The notes under the pieces are model-generated. The model saw nothing but the letters and a program-made list of their open reading frames with translations. It was not told where the DNA came from and ran no database searches. Positions 32,671-43,396 of a DNA stretch of 64,000 nt are shown in pieces; positions within the stretch are counted from its first letter, which is position 1; each line of letters opens with the position of its first letter. The stretch comes from Puccinia triticina (taxonomy: Eukaryota > Basidiomycota > Pucciniomycetes > Pucciniales > Pucciniaceae): assembly GCF_026914185.1 (NCBI RefSeq), contig NC_070571.1, forward strand, positions 2,418,001 to 2,482,000, written 5' to 3'. Position numbers and translations under genes: made by a program.

Positions 32671-33271
32671 AGGACCCCGGCAAGCCCCTACTAGACACCC
32701 TTACGTAAATTGTTTCAAAATGATTTTTTTGGCAAAAATGATACTTACGTAAACCTGTGAAACTTGTTTCAAATGGACAGTTCTGGGAATTTTTTCTTCT
32801 GGGACATACTGACGTACCCTGTTTCAATCTGGTCTTCCCTTCCAAGGGAAAAAATGACATACTTACGTGTTTTGTTTCAATTTGTTTTTGTGCTTAAAGG
32901 TGCAAACATAGTATGCATACATATTAGTTCCTGCCTGTTCTCTCCTGCTCCCATGTCACATTATAAGGGTTGAGGAAGGTCTGAAAGGCTTCTAAAAGTG
33001 ATTTTTTGTTGATTTTAATCAATACATCAGCAATGATAACCAGAACATCAATTTTGGACTTTTCTTATCCAAAACCCCCACAAATGGCTGCAGATGTTAC
33101 TTACGTAACTTGTTTCAATCCACTATGCCAAAATTTGCAAAATTGAACATACTGACGTAGTTGGTTTCAAACAGTTGGTTCTCTCCAAAAAATCAAAACT
33201 ACAGCCGTTTCAAAATGGCAAATTCCCGGGGGATCACGTAAGGGTGTCTAGTAGGGGCTTGCCGGGGTCCT
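32671..33271. mobile_element. Non-autonomous DNA transposon with 8-bp target duplication and subterminal motifs (601 bp)
   Basis: Perfect inverted ends of about 36 bp (AGGACCCCGGCAAGCCCC...GGGTGTC...TTACGT). The bases gtcagttg flank it on both sides (32663-32670, 33272-33279). Six internal copies of a motif of the form TACTKACGTA followed within 3-15 bp by TTTCAA lie near both ends (32700, 32743, 32805, 32863, 33099, 33148). Such subterminal arrays bind transposase in hAT elements. It has no coding frame. Confidence 0.87.
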
Positions 33272-33279
33272 GTCAGTTG

Positions 33280-33821
33280 TAATAAAGGGGGAACAGATGG
33301 CAAGGAAGATCTTGATTGTGGAACGCGCGTGCTAATCCTCCGCTATGCTGGCATCAAAGCTAGCATTATGTACTGATAAGATTACATTCAAGGCAATACG
33401 GGCTTTTCTTGACTTCACCATTTGAGTGACAGAAGAAGAAGCAAAAATGCACATCATTTTCACATCTTCTGATTCACTCTTTGAGAGTTGGGTCAAACAA
33501 TGTGGGTCTCCAAGTTTTCATCATGAGCATTTGGTCTCAGAATCACACAGGTGTTGAAAATTACTCTCTCCATGATTTAGGTGTTAACACCACTCACTTA
33601 TCAACACTTGTTGTTGGTGACCTGTCCTGCCAACAGGCACATGATTAATTCCTCTAGGCAGTCAAAAACAATCAACACCTTTCAGAAGAAGATAAAAATT
33701 TACTAAAATCCCTCAAATTTGATATTACCTATAAGATGACTGGTGGAAGGATGTATATATATCTCTCACAAGTCTTTGAGTCTGGCTATTTTGATGATTG
33801 TGCGTACACCAGGAAAAAAAT
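33280..33821. other. Intergenic, no gene recognised
   Basis: Scattered short ORFs only. Confidence 0.4.
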
Positions 33822-33824
33822 ATA

Positions 33825-33985
33825 GGCCCCGTTTGGCTGCCACGTTATACGTAATAAATGGTCAAATTTATGACGCGCAACCCCCGGGGTTTTCAAAGTT
33901 TTGGTGGCAACGGGGGGCAAACTTTAGGTCGTGGAGTCATAAATTCAACCATTTATGACGTATAACACGGCAGCCAAACGGGGCC
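33825..33985. mobile_element. Tourist-like MITE, GGCCCYGTTTGGC family, copy 2 (161 bp)
   Basis: Ends GGCCCCGTTTGGCTGCC and the complement of GGCAGCCAAACGGGGCC; the inner arms GTTATACGT(C)ATAAATGGT also pair. Three bases, ata, flank it on both sides. Confidence 0.82.
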
Positions 33986-34018
33986 ATAGTCACTTGATGG
34001 CAGATGTTACCAGAGTGG

Positions 34019-34330
34019 TCAGAAGCTGAGCATTGCCTGGGCCAAGAATGATCCAAAGGTGAAAATCAGCTGAGCCAATACTGGTCCAAATCTGAGCATT
34101 GGCTGGTCCAATGATATTTCTAATCTGAGTCTAAGCTGAGCCATGACTGTACTAAAGCTGAGAATCAGCTGGGCCAGGACTGGTTCAAAGATGAGGATGA
34201 GATGGAAACTAAAGCTGAGCATGAGCTGGGCACCAAAGCTGAGCATGAGCTAGGAGCCAAAGATGAGTATCAGCTGACCAGAAATGAGGATTAGTGGTGC
34301 CCAGCCAAAATTGAGGATCTCCTGTGTAAA
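34019..34330. repeat. Degenerate minisatellite with GCTGAGCATGAGCTGG words
   Basis: Repeats of CTGAGCAT/CTGAGAAT, CAGCTG and GGCCA/GGTCCA at about 20-40 bp spacing. The long minus-strand ORFs here (for example 34019-34246) follow from the repeat. Confidence 0.6.
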
Positions 34331-34391
34331 TTCTGAAAGGTAAGTAGATGGGTGGAGATGTGGTGAGATGGTGGGTAGATGGTGTAAGAAT

Positions 34392-34877
34392 ATGGGCCAA
34401 GGGGAACGGACCCCCTTGCCAAAGGCAAGGAGCTTACTGCAAACCACAAAAGCTGCAGAAGACGGTAAGCAAAGCAAACCTCTATCTGCAGCCCAAGCTG
34501 CTTGCGGGGTTGGGAAAACTGAGTGCATCTCTTTGATGAATGCAGGTACCAACCACAAAAGCAGCAAGATCAACAAAGCAAGTAAACCTTGCCAATCATC
34601 ATTACTGGAAAGGATCTCAACTACCACCACTGGTGAGTAATAAAGTTTCCTGACCGGCTAATTTATAAGGAAGTAGCTAATAGCTCTTTCCCTAACAAGC
34701 AGGCACAAAGCCCAAAGGCAGAACCCAAGCAGCAGCAACCGCAAATCCTAAAGAGATCACAGGAGGTGAGCAGCAGAGTTCACAAGCTAAGAATTTGCGA
34801 GGTCAAAGGACTAACCAGTTGACTCTGATAAAACAGATAACGTCGGCGGCCCTGACCAAACGCATAACTCAAGCTAA
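34392..34877 (+). CDS. Small four-exon gene inside a dispersed repeat, copy A (unknown function)
   Basis: Exons 34392-34464, 34546-34632, 34703-34765 and 34819-34877. Introns of 81, 70 and 53 nt have GTAAGC, GTGAGT and GTGAGC donors and CAG acceptors, all phase 1; the product has 93 residues. It is hydrophilic and rich in Lys, Thr and Ser, with segments KAAEDGTNHKSSKINK and LLERISTTTTG. I recognise no domain. Copy B near 52530 keeps the same intron positions and the same 87-nt second exon. Conserved introns in a repeat suggest a gene mobilised with, or belonging to, a transposable element. A downstream block (GCGGCCT...CTTCTAGGTAA, about 35040-35065) is also shared with copy B. The last exon is the least certain. 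Confidence 0.55.
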
Positions 34878-35366
34878 AGGCAAGAAAAGAGGAAAACCCT
34901 CAGCCCCAAGTAAGCAAGCCTTACCAACCTCAAAAAGGGGAGAAAGAAGCGGAGGCTGACGCCAAGACTTAACGTCAACAGATAAGCCGAAACACCACAG
35001 AACACCAAATCTTGCTCTCCCAAAAAAAAACCCTAGAAGGCGGCCTCTAGTCTGCTTCTAGGTAAACTCTCATTTCATTTATTACCAACCTAAACCTTTA
35101 TGTCAAGATTGTTATAGGTTCTAGAATAGTATCTAATGAAATACCACTTCTAGCTCCTCCAAACCTCTCAGATGGTGGGTAGATGGTGGGTAGATGGTGG
35201 GTAACCCACTGGAGCTGCCATGATGTCACTGGTCATCAAGTGACTATTTTTTTGTGATGGTATGACCTATGCATCTGACCTGAATTCAAGGAAACTGGAA
35301 TCTAATCAACCATCCTTTTACTCCAGCTATGCACTTTGGGTTTATACAAAATTCACACAACATAAT

Positions 35367-36022
35367 TGTGACGTTACGCCAGGTCTCTCTTTATTGAAAA
35401 TTGTTGTTAGATTTCGGCCAGTAGTAGTAGTAGAAAACTAAAACAAATATGAATGAAATTTACAATAAGTAAGAGGATAACCGCAATGAAATGTTAGATA
35501 ATCAGGAAAGGAAACAACTAACAGAATATAGATGTAATCTAGACAAGTCAACTGAACACCACCGACAACACACAAAGAACAATCAAAGACTATAACAAGA
35601 TAACTAAATGAAAACACAAGAGTTTAGTAAATGAGTAACAAGCTAAGTAGAAGAAAAAACAACCAGAAACCAACGCTGTGACTCCTTGAGCTTGATGATT
35701 ACTCCTCCTGAACCAACGGTCTTCACGTTATTGAAACTAGCTGAGTTGTTTGAAGATTGATGTGATGAGTTTTTGATTTGATGACTTGAAAGATACTCAA
35801 ATATTACCTGAGTAGCTGCTTCTTCAAAGCGATGGCTTTCGAGTGACTAGATCGAGTGTACTTGAGAGTTGTCCACCAGCAACCAGTCGACGAGTTTTGC
35901 AAAAACGAGAAAGCGAGGAAAAAAACGTTTGCCAAGTACGGATTGGTATTTACTAGCGCTTCCACGAGTACACATCATATTGCATATGCACTATGCTCTG
36001 TGTCCGCGAATTACACTCAACA
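35367..36022 (-). repeat. Copia 3' LTR
   Basis: 656 bp, TGTGACGTTACG...CACTCAACA; on the minus strand it begins TGTTGAGTG. A GTAGTAGTAGTAG microsatellite lies inside. Confidence 0.95.
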
Positions 36023-36036
36023 CTCCTCCTTAATTT
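36023..36036 (-). other. Copia polypurine tract
   Basis: The minus strand reads ATTAAGGAGGAG directly before the TGTTGAG start of the 3' LTR. Confidence 0.8.
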
Positions 36037-36215
36037 GAGGACACAAGAGTTAATTGCTTTACCGCAATCGCCACTTTGATGAATCCCAACAGTTTGGTCA
36101 GAATATCTGCAATCATATCATTTGTCAATATGTCTTCAATTTTCAACTGATTTTTTGCCACGATATCCCGCAAGTACTGATACCTAATTTCAATGTGTTT
36201 TGAATTTTCCGACAA
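36030..36215 (-). pseudogene. C-terminal tail of copia RNase H after the in-frame stop
   Basis: In the same frame as gag-pol and separated from it only by TGA. It holds SKHIEIRYQYLRD and MIADILTKLL, the normal end of copia polyproteins. Readthrough would restore it. Confidence 0.9.
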
Positions 36216-39200
36216 TCAAAGCTCCTTGCTGATAATTACCGCTCCTGAGTTATCATTCATGATGCATGGAATGCCAACCGGAATTTTCATGTCAACTAAG
36301 AGATTCTTCATCCAGCAAACTTGCTTCGCACACACATTGATGGCGATGAATTCCGCCTCAGTTGTCGATTGCGCCACAATAGACTGCTTTTTAGACTTCC
36401 AGCACACTACATTTCCTTGAAACGTCACAACATAACCGGTGGTAGATTTCTTGTCAGGACTAGACATTGCAAAGTCAGCATCAGCATAACCAATAAGTTC
36501 CCGAGGAGATCCACAAGCTTTTATTTCAACACCAAGATTTTTTGTTCCCTTGATGTACCGCAAGAGATGTTTGACTAGGCTCCAATGATGTTGAGTTGGT
36601 TTTGACGAGTACCGGGACAGCAAATTTGTAGCAAAAGCGATGTCGGGACGTGTATGTATAGCTAGATAGTTTATGTAACCCATGGCCTTTTGCATAATCG
36701 AAGCATCAAATGGCGACGATTCGAGTTGTACCTGATGTAGCGCATTAGTAGGCAATGGAGTCTTGACAGCATTAGCTCCTTCCATGTTGAACGCTCGAAG
36801 AATCTTCTCGGCATACGCCTGATGATGCAAAACAACCGAGTTAGTTTTCCACTCCAAAGTGTACCCCAGATGCTGGCTAGGTTTCTCTTTTACTTTGATC
36901 TTATACGATTGTTCAAGCTTTGATAGAAATGATGTAATTAAGGACTTGGTTTGACCTACAATCAGACCATCATCCACATACATATGCAAGAACAGCGTTC
37001 GATTGGCATTGAAGAATAAAGCGTCATCCATGATTGATGGAGTAAGACCAATTGAGCGTAACGTATCGGTTAGGTGATTTTTCCACATCCGTGGAGCCTG
37101 CTTCATGCCGTACAGCGATTTATTCAACTTCCATACCCAGTTTTCTTTGCCTTTAACTTCAAATCCCAAGACTTGTCGAACATAAACGTTGGCATCCATT
37201 TCACCATGTAGAAACGCTGTTTCCACGTCGAATTGATAAACATGCCACTTGTATGTGACCGCGATAGACAGGAGAATCTTGAAAGTCTCGACACGACCAA
37301 CCGACGCGTACGTAAGATAATAGTGTTTATTCGGTTCTTGATGATTTCCAAATCCTACCCAGCGGGATTTGTACCAAATAACCTCGTTCGCTTCATTTAA
37401 CTTCCGACACAAGACCCACATGCCCCCAATAATCTTTTCATCCTTAGGCGGTGGAACCAAGTCTCCCGTGATATGAGCCAACTGAGACGCATGCTCGTTT
37501 GTCATCGCTTCAATCCACAACGGTTTCTCCTTAGGACTCGCCAGTGCCTCCGTCATCGTCACTTCTTGAACCAAATTGACAATATCCGGTTGTTGATCAA
37601 TAGCCAATGTTGTTTTTTGAGTAGGACGTCGCTTGTTTTGAACAATATTCGACACATCAACATCGCCACGAATCTCTTTCGATGGTTTTTCTGATGTCCA
37701 CTCCCAACTAGGTTTCAATCGGCCAAGGATTTGTTCAGAGAGTTTGAAGTGTCGACCTTGATTCGGATGCGCATCAGATGAGTCAGCAACGTGATTAGGA
37801 CGAACTGTTTCATTTGTTTGTAACTGTTGCGCTGCTTTTTCAGATCTAAGCTGTTGTCGACGACGTAACCACCTTGATTTCGTCTCTTCTGACACATCCG
37901 AATCATCGCCACTATCCGTATGTCGATCCAAACTCCCCAGACCAAGACCATGTGCTGGACGGTTCCCTTGATCGTCAGAATGAGACTCATCAGACGACTC
38001 AGACGAACTTGCAGATGTTGACTGTACACTCTCTTTGGAGACAGACGACTTTGACGAGTTGTAATTGCCAGGAAGGCGAGCGATCAACCGAGGAAGTCGA
38101 GATTGAGATTCCTTGATGATTGTTGGAAGAGACTTCAAGTCTTTGGTTGGTACCACGTTGGTTGAAGTAACCTGGATCGAAGGAACCACATGGTCTCGAC
38201 TAATTACTACTCGATGAAGAACTGAGTCGTAAAATTGTGTTGCATCCGAAAAGGGTTCAAATCCCAAAAATTGAAGCTCAACGCCTCGTGGTTTCAGTTT
38301 GAGCGACTCTGGTCGATGTACCACAACTTGTGCGCCAAATGGAATCAACGGCATGTTTGTGCGATCCGGCTCAATCAGCGCATTTCCTTTAGCTAAAGCT
38401 GATGTCGGCGAACTCCAGTTGATTGACGAGTGAGGCAGAACATTTAATAACGTTGATGCGTGTAAAGCAGCTTCATGCCACATTGACTGAGGAATTTGAG
38501 ACTGAAGCAGCATGCACCGCATCTTTTCAAGTAAAACACCATTGAACCGCTCTGAGACTCCGTTTGTTTGCGGACAGTTCGCCGGACCTCGCTCGACCAA
38601 AATGCCAAGTTGTTTAAGCTTATCCAAAAATCTTGTTGAGCTGAATTCGCCACCACGATCGCTATGCAAATACGCCGGGACACGTTGAAGTTTGTTTTTT
38701 AATTCTTCAAACATTGACAACAGAGCAGTTTCTGATTCAGATTTTGCCTTGAGCATATAAATGCAATTAAAGCGGGTTGCATCATTGATAACCACAAGGA
38801 TGTAGCGATAACCCAATTTTGATGGTGGAGATATCTGAAGGACATCGGTGTGTAATCGATGAAATGGTAAACTTGATGACGGAAGTTTGCGCGAGTGCGG
38901 AGTTCGATGAATCTTCCCTTTCAGACAAATCTCGCAATCCTTAGATTTGGTTGATGAACTCGATGAGACATGATTATGACGACAGAAGAGTTCAACATAT
39001 TTGTCAGATGCATGCCCCAAGCCAAAGTGCCAATCGAAATCATCCGGGATTTTCAGATTCACCACACAGATGTATTCGGATATCGGAGACATAAACAGTT
39101 TTCCAATGCGCGGAAAGGTTGCAACTATTTTATTGCCACCTTTGATCAAAAACTGATCTGTTTTGAAGTGCGGCTTTAAACCATGATCAATGAGCTGAGT

Positions 39201-40421
39201 CGCTGAGAGTATGTTCGCGCATCCGTTGGGTACATGAAATACTGGGTTGATAAAGTATTCGCCCACTTTTAATGTTCCGACATGAGTAGCTTCAACCGGA
39301 GAAGAGAAGGTATTCATGAAGTGATTTGTTAAAGGTTGAACATCGGTTAACAGTTGGAGATTTATTACACAAGATTGAGTAGCACCTGTGTCGAACACCA
39401 AGAATCGTGAAAAATATTCTTTAGATGCTTGTTGTATGGTTCCAACGAAAAAATTAGATCTATCGGAGTCAACGTCAAAAGGACCACGTGATTCTGGGGT
39501 TCCTTGACTATTGTGAACCATTCCTAGCATATTGGTAGATGCGAATTTCTTCATTAGTTCGGTGAGATCACTAACTGATCGTTCAATCTTGTCTATTTGG
39601 TTTTCAACTGAGTCTGACGAGGTAGACTTCGAGGAGGATTGAGTATTGGGCGCCTTTGATTTGCTCATTGACGATTGACCACCATTGTTGATGGTAGGAG
39701 CCACAGCTTTAGGTTTTGGAGCATTCGAATTCTTTGACTTCTTCTTGGATGATTTAGCAGCGGTATTATTCACAGACGTAAATAACACCTTCTCTTGAGA
39801 ATCTGGACAATTATTCCTTCGAAGTCCTTCGATTAAAATTCGATCGGTAACATTCTTTAACGCGAAAGGTTTGATGTCATAGCAAGTTTGAACCAGCAAC
39901 GCCATCTCAACATCGGCTTCTAGACTGTCTAAAAATAACGCAGCTGCCATAAACGATGTAACTGTCCCGAATTCCTGCATGTGATTTGCAGTCAGATCGG
40001 ATAATTGAGTATACGCAGTTTTAAAGGCAGTAATATGATCCGTTAGCGACATTCCAGGTTGATACCGCATTGAGTGAAGCTTTTTGTATGCGGCACACGT
40101 AGTGATGACTGAGTTTTGTCCACACGCCGATGCTAGAGCTTCCCACGCGTCTAAGAATGAGGTGTCGTTGTCGAGTATCTCATTGTGGAGATCTTTGCTA
40201 ACCGCACCGTACAACGAGTCCAACGCCTTGATATTCTTCTTTTTGAATGACTTTGCATTCTTTTCGTCTTCAACCCACTTTCGATTGAGCAAATCCTCAA
40301 GATTATGGCGTTTGAGATACAGGGTGAAACGTGATTTCCACTGTACCCAGTTGCCTAAAGTGAGCTTGTCAACCCTAATCGACGATCGATTGTCGTAAGA
40401 TGAATCTGAGTCGTCTGACAT
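36216..40421 (-). CDS. Ty1/copia gag-pol polyprotein
   Basis: A single frame of 1401 residues from the first ATG (40421); the frame is open five codons further up, beginning with GTG. Gag (about 1-300) starts with the copia-type LTLGNWVQWKSRF; no CCHC knuckle is visible. Protease has FDTGAT near residue 340. Integrase has an HHCC finger (H..H..CEICLKGK), then HTDVL, SDRGGEF and GVSERFNG as the D,D,E triad (about 525-625). A Ser-rich linker follows. RT has YVDDG near 1150, and RNase H has YADADFA and TEAEFIAI near 1320-1390. The frame stops at TGA 36218-36216 in the C-terminal part of RNase H. The same frame continues for 61 more codons (to 36030) with the expected KHIEIRYQYLRD, so one nonsense change removes the tail. 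Confidence 0.95.
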   Translation of the reverse strand: MSDDSDSSYDNRSSIRVDKLTLGNWVQWKSRFTLYLKRHNLEDLLNRKWVEDEKNAKSFKKKNIKALDSLYGAVSKDLHNEILDNDTSFLDAWEALASACGQNSVITTCAAYKKLHSMRYQPGMSLTDHITAFKTAYTQLSDLTANHMQEFGTVTSFMAAALFLDSLEADVEMALLVQTCYDIKPFALKNVTDRILIEGLRRNNCPDSQEKVLFTSVNNTAAKSSKKKSKNSNAPKPKAVAPTINNGGQSSMSKSKAPNTQSSSKSTSSDSVENQIDKIERSVSDLTELMKKFASTNMLGMVHNSQGTPESRGPFDVDSDRSNFFVGTIQQASKEYFSRFLVFDTGATQSCVINLQLLTDVQPLTNHFMNTFSSPVEATHVGTLKVGEYFINPVFHVPNGCANILSATQLIDHGLKPHFKTDQFLIKGGNKIVATFPRIGKLFMSPISEYICVVNLKIPDDFDWHFGLGHASDKYVELFCRHNHVSSSSSTKSKDCEICLKGKIHRTPHSRKLPSSSLPFHRLHTDVLQISPPSKLGYRYILVVINDATRFNCIYMLKAKSESETALLSMFEELKNKLQRVPAYLHSDRGGEFSSTRFLDKLKQLGILVERGPANCPQTNGVSERFNGVLLEKMRCMLLQSQIPQSMWHEAALHASTLLNVLPHSSINWSSPTSALAKGNALIEPDRTNMPLIPFGAQVVVHRPESLKLKPRGVELQFLGFEPFSDATQFYDSVLHRVVISRDHVVPSIQVTSTNVVPTKDLKSLPTIIKESQSRLPRLIARLPGNYNSSKSSVSKESVQSTSASSSESSDESHSDDQGNRPAHGLGLGSLDRHTDSGDDSDVSEETKSRWLRRRQQLRSEKAAQQLQTNETVRPNHVADSSDAHPNQGRHFKLSEQILGRLKPSWEWTSEKPSKEIRGDVDVSNIVQNKRRPTQKTTLAIDQQPDIVNLVQEVTMTEALASPKEKPLWIEAMTNEHASQLAHITGDLVPPPKDEKIIGGMWVLCRKLNEANEVIWYKSRWVGFGNHQEPNKHYYLTYASVGRVETFKILLSIAVTYKWHVYQFDVETAFLHGEMDANVYVRQVLGFEVKGKENWVWKLNKSLYGMKQAPRMWKNHLTDTLRSIGLTPSIMDDALFFNANRTLFLHMYVDDGLIVGQTKSLITSFLSKLEQSYKIKVKEKPSQHLGYTLEWKTNSVVLHHQAYAEKILRAFNMEGANAVKTPLPTNALHQVQLESSPFDASIMQKAMGYINYLAIHTRPDIAFATNLLSRYSSKPTQHHWSLVKHLLRYIKGTKNLGVEIKACGSPRELIGYADADFAMSSPDKKSTTGYVVTFQGNVVCWKSKKQSIVAQSTTEAEFIAINVCAKQVCWMKNLLVDMKIPVGIPCIMNDNSGAVIISKEL

Positions 40422-40497
40422 GATGGGATTGACCACTGTGTGTTCAATTCCAGTTTAATTCTTCTCTAACTCTGAGCCAAAAACAATTCAAGAGATG

Positions 40498-40510
40498 TCT
40501 CTCGCTACCA
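40498..40510 (-). other. Copia primer-binding site (initiator tRNA-Met 3' end)
   Basis: Minus strand TGGTAGCGAGAGA adjoins the 5' LTR. TGGTAGCG is complementary to a CGCTACCA tRNA 3' end. Confidence 0.88.
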
Positions 40511-41166
40511 TGTGACGTTACGCCAGGTCTCTCTTTATTGAAAATTGTTGTTAGATTTCGGCCAGTAGTAGTAGTAGAAAACTAAAACAAATATGAATGA
40601 AATTTACAATAAGTAAGAGGATAACCGCGATGAAATGTTAGATAATCAGGAAAGGAAACAACTAACAGAATATAGATGTAATCTAGACAAGTCAACTGAA
40701 CACCACCGACAACACACGAAGAACAATCAAAGACTATAACAAGATAACTAAATGAAAACACAAGAGTTTAGTAAATGAGTAACAAGCTAAGTAGAAGAAA
40801 AAACAACCAGAAACCAACGCTGTGACTCCTTGAGCTTGATGATTACTCCTCCTGAACCAACGGTCTTCACGTTATTGAAACTAGCTGAGTTGTTTGAAGA
40901 TTGATGTGATGAGTTTTTGATTTGATGACTTGAAAGATACTCAAATATTACCTGAGTAGCTGCTTCTTCAAAGCGATGGCTTTCGAGTGACTAGATCGAG
41001 TGTACTTGAGAGTTGTCCACCAGCAACCAGTCGACGAGTTTTGCAAAAACGAGAAAGCGAGGAAAAAAACGTTTGCCAAGTACGGATTGGTATTTACTAG
41101 CGCTTCCACGAGTACACATCATATTGCATATGCACTATGCTCTGTGTCCGCGAATTACACTCAACA
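40511..41166 (-). repeat. Copia 5' LTR
   Basis: 656 bp; must contain the promoter and start of the element transcript. Two differences from the 3' LTR. Confidence 0.95.
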
Positions 41167-41171
41167 ATAAT

Positions 41172-43145
41172 GACATTTGACTTCTTTGGTAAGGCAAAAA
41201 CTTATAGAAGAGCAGAAGCTCTCACTGTCTGTCAGCTTCTCATAAATCCCCCAGGATATATACCCTACACCAAGCTTGTGGAGAAGCTTGAAAGTGCCAT
41301 TGAAGAGATGCTGGAAAGGAATTTCCTTGATTTGAAATCAAACTCAGACTTCTCTGGTGACCTGGTACCTCTTCCTTCTGAACCAGTCTTGACCCCCACA
41401 AGTGAACCTGCCCAATGTGCAACGGAAGCATTTGTTAAATAAATCAAGGAAAATTAAAAGGTGAGCAAATTAATGTTGGATTTTATTCATAAATTGAATT
41501 TAGTCTTTCAGTCTGCTGTGCTAACTCAGAATTGTTTTTTTTGAGACATCTTGCTATATGGCTGCAAGCTGCATTAGTTATTTTACATTATACATGCTTT
41601 AGTCTTGGTGCTTTCAATCTTTTTGGCTTTGTTCCTATCCAAACTACAGTTTGCCTAGATTACTTGGAAAGAAAACAACAATTTCTCTGTCAGAGGACAC
41701 TCCTTGAAGCAAATTTTTTGAACAAAGCTCTGAATTCCTAAAAAAAAGTAGGAAAATCAGGATTCAATTGAAAACATCACTCTGTTTTTTCTAAAAGAGA
41801 TAAATAAGTGGTCAAAATAATTTGAAAGTATTTTCAATTCTAAAAAGTCCTAGAAACCTGTTATTCTCAAAATTGCTCTAGTTGTTGTTTTCAGATCACC
41901 AGTATAAATAGCATCTATATACTGTTGGGTTTTTCTTTCTGTTCTTTTTCTTGTTGGTTTGAGGCTTGCCATTTATTGTTTTCATTTGATATATTAGTCT
42001 ATCAACTACTATAGAGATGTCATTAGGTACCTCTTTCCAGGTAACTTGTTTCTGTGGGCAGGTACCTGTCAGCATCCCACATGTACCCACTGGTGGGACA
42101 ATGGGTATGGGTGCAAGTGCGCAAGTGCCTGGCAAGTGCCTGGCTTGTGGTGCTTCAGGTAACTGCCCTATATACTTCCCTCAATGGCCAGTCCACTAGA
42201 GGAGTGCATACTTCACTTGATGGCAAGTCTGCTCTGGTCATTGAAAGCAGTAAATACTTCACCCACCAGAAATCAAGGGGAGTAAACCTCTGATGGCTGG
42301 CACCAACCAGTTGTTGAGAGGAATACATAATACCCTCAAAGGCCAATATTTTCTGTTAATCAAGTGCAATCTCTTGATGAAAAGTACATCCGGCCATCAA
42401 GAGGAGTGCAAACTATGCACCCTCCTGATGGTCAACAGCTGTAACAGTAATTGAGAAAAATAAACTCCACTCAATGGTTGGAACAGAAAAACCATTGGAT
42501 GGCTGTACTGATCAGTTGTTGAGAGGTGTATGTACTCCTCTCAACAGCCGTAATGAACAGTGTTGCAAGGTGTGTTTCCTCAATTCAATAATTGGTCAAT
42601 ACCGGCTGTTGGGAGAAACTCACTACACTGGGGGGCTTCCAAATTGATCCAGGTCCAATTTCCAGGAAAAATAAAACACTGCCAAAAAAGATTTCCTGGA
42701 TTTTCTACAATTGAGAACCCCAAAATGGGTGAATTTCCTGCATTCAAACCCAGAGGCATGCCTCCTGGACCTAATTCATCTTTTTTCCATGCCCACGTGG
42801 TCCCAAAGGGAAAACCCTCTCTTGTACCTTTTACCAAACCATAAGTGCACCCCATTGGACAATCTAGTGGCTAACTTAACAAAATTCCCCCTGGTGGGAG
42901 GCTTACTGTGGCCGGCTGCAAAGCAGCTCCTCCCACAGGGAGGCACTTGCATATTATCCCCAATTTCATAGGGGAGCAGAAAGTACCAAATGGCTATAAG
43001 GTTTTTTACATTTAATAGCTCCGCCCCCAGCACCTCCAAAGCTCTGAGCCACAGCCTTCTGACCCTTTGAAATCTCCTCTATAATTCTGTCTCCTCAAAT
43101 TTTTTTTTGCAAGATCACCACTGTACTTCCCTCTGGCCAAATGTG
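41172..43145. other. Repeat-like intergenic stretch, no gene recognised
   Basis: 42170-42560 carries degenerate TGATGGCAAGT/CATTGAAAGCAGT and ACTCCTCTCAA words in mirrored copies, like the minisatellite at 47400-47830. Around 42050-42140 GTACC and AAGTGC(C)TGGC words repeat. ORFs lack known domains. Confidence 0.45.
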
Positions 43146-43150
43146 AATCC

Positions 43151-43396
43151 TGTGAAACTCCATAAAATATTATGTTTCTTATGGGAGTTGAACCCATGTC
43201 TCTTATATCCATTTCAAGTGTACTAACCACTGTACTAAGGACACTTGGATATGAATGGCTGCAGATGGGTGAATGAACATCCACTGGTGTCACATGAAGA
43301 TCCGTAATTGAGGGTAAGACCTGTAAATGACAGGTCATGAATGAGTGACACCAGCAGGTATGATAAAGCTAAGAGTAGCAGAACAACAAACTGACA
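43151..43396 (-). repeat. Solo LTR of the TRIM family
   Basis: 246 bp, collinear with the LTRs at 31387 and 31716, with more substitutions. No internal region is attached. Flanks aatcc and gatcc agree at four of five positions. Its tRNA-like part is at 43174-43244, with a damaged acceptor stem. Confidence 0.85.

Larger units (their letters stand above)
35367..41166 (-). mobile_element. Ty1/copia LTR retrotransposon, nearly intact (5800 bp)
   Basis: Two 656-bp LTRs (35367-36022, 40511-41166) that differ at two sites by my reading, and the 5-bp duplication ataat (35362-35366, 41167-41171). The minus strand carries, in order, the 5' LTR, a primer site complementary to the initiator tRNA-Met 3' end, one gag-pol frame, a polypurine tract and the 3' LTR. 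Protease-integrase-RT-RNase H order defines Ty1/copia. LTR near-identity points to a recent insertion. Confidence 0.97.

Noticed and set aside
33825..33985. Assignment of the GGCCCYGTTTGGC MITEs firmly to PIF/Harbinger
   Set aside because: The 3-bp flanks are ATA here and TAA/TAC at the other copy, so the superfamily cannot be fixed from two copies.
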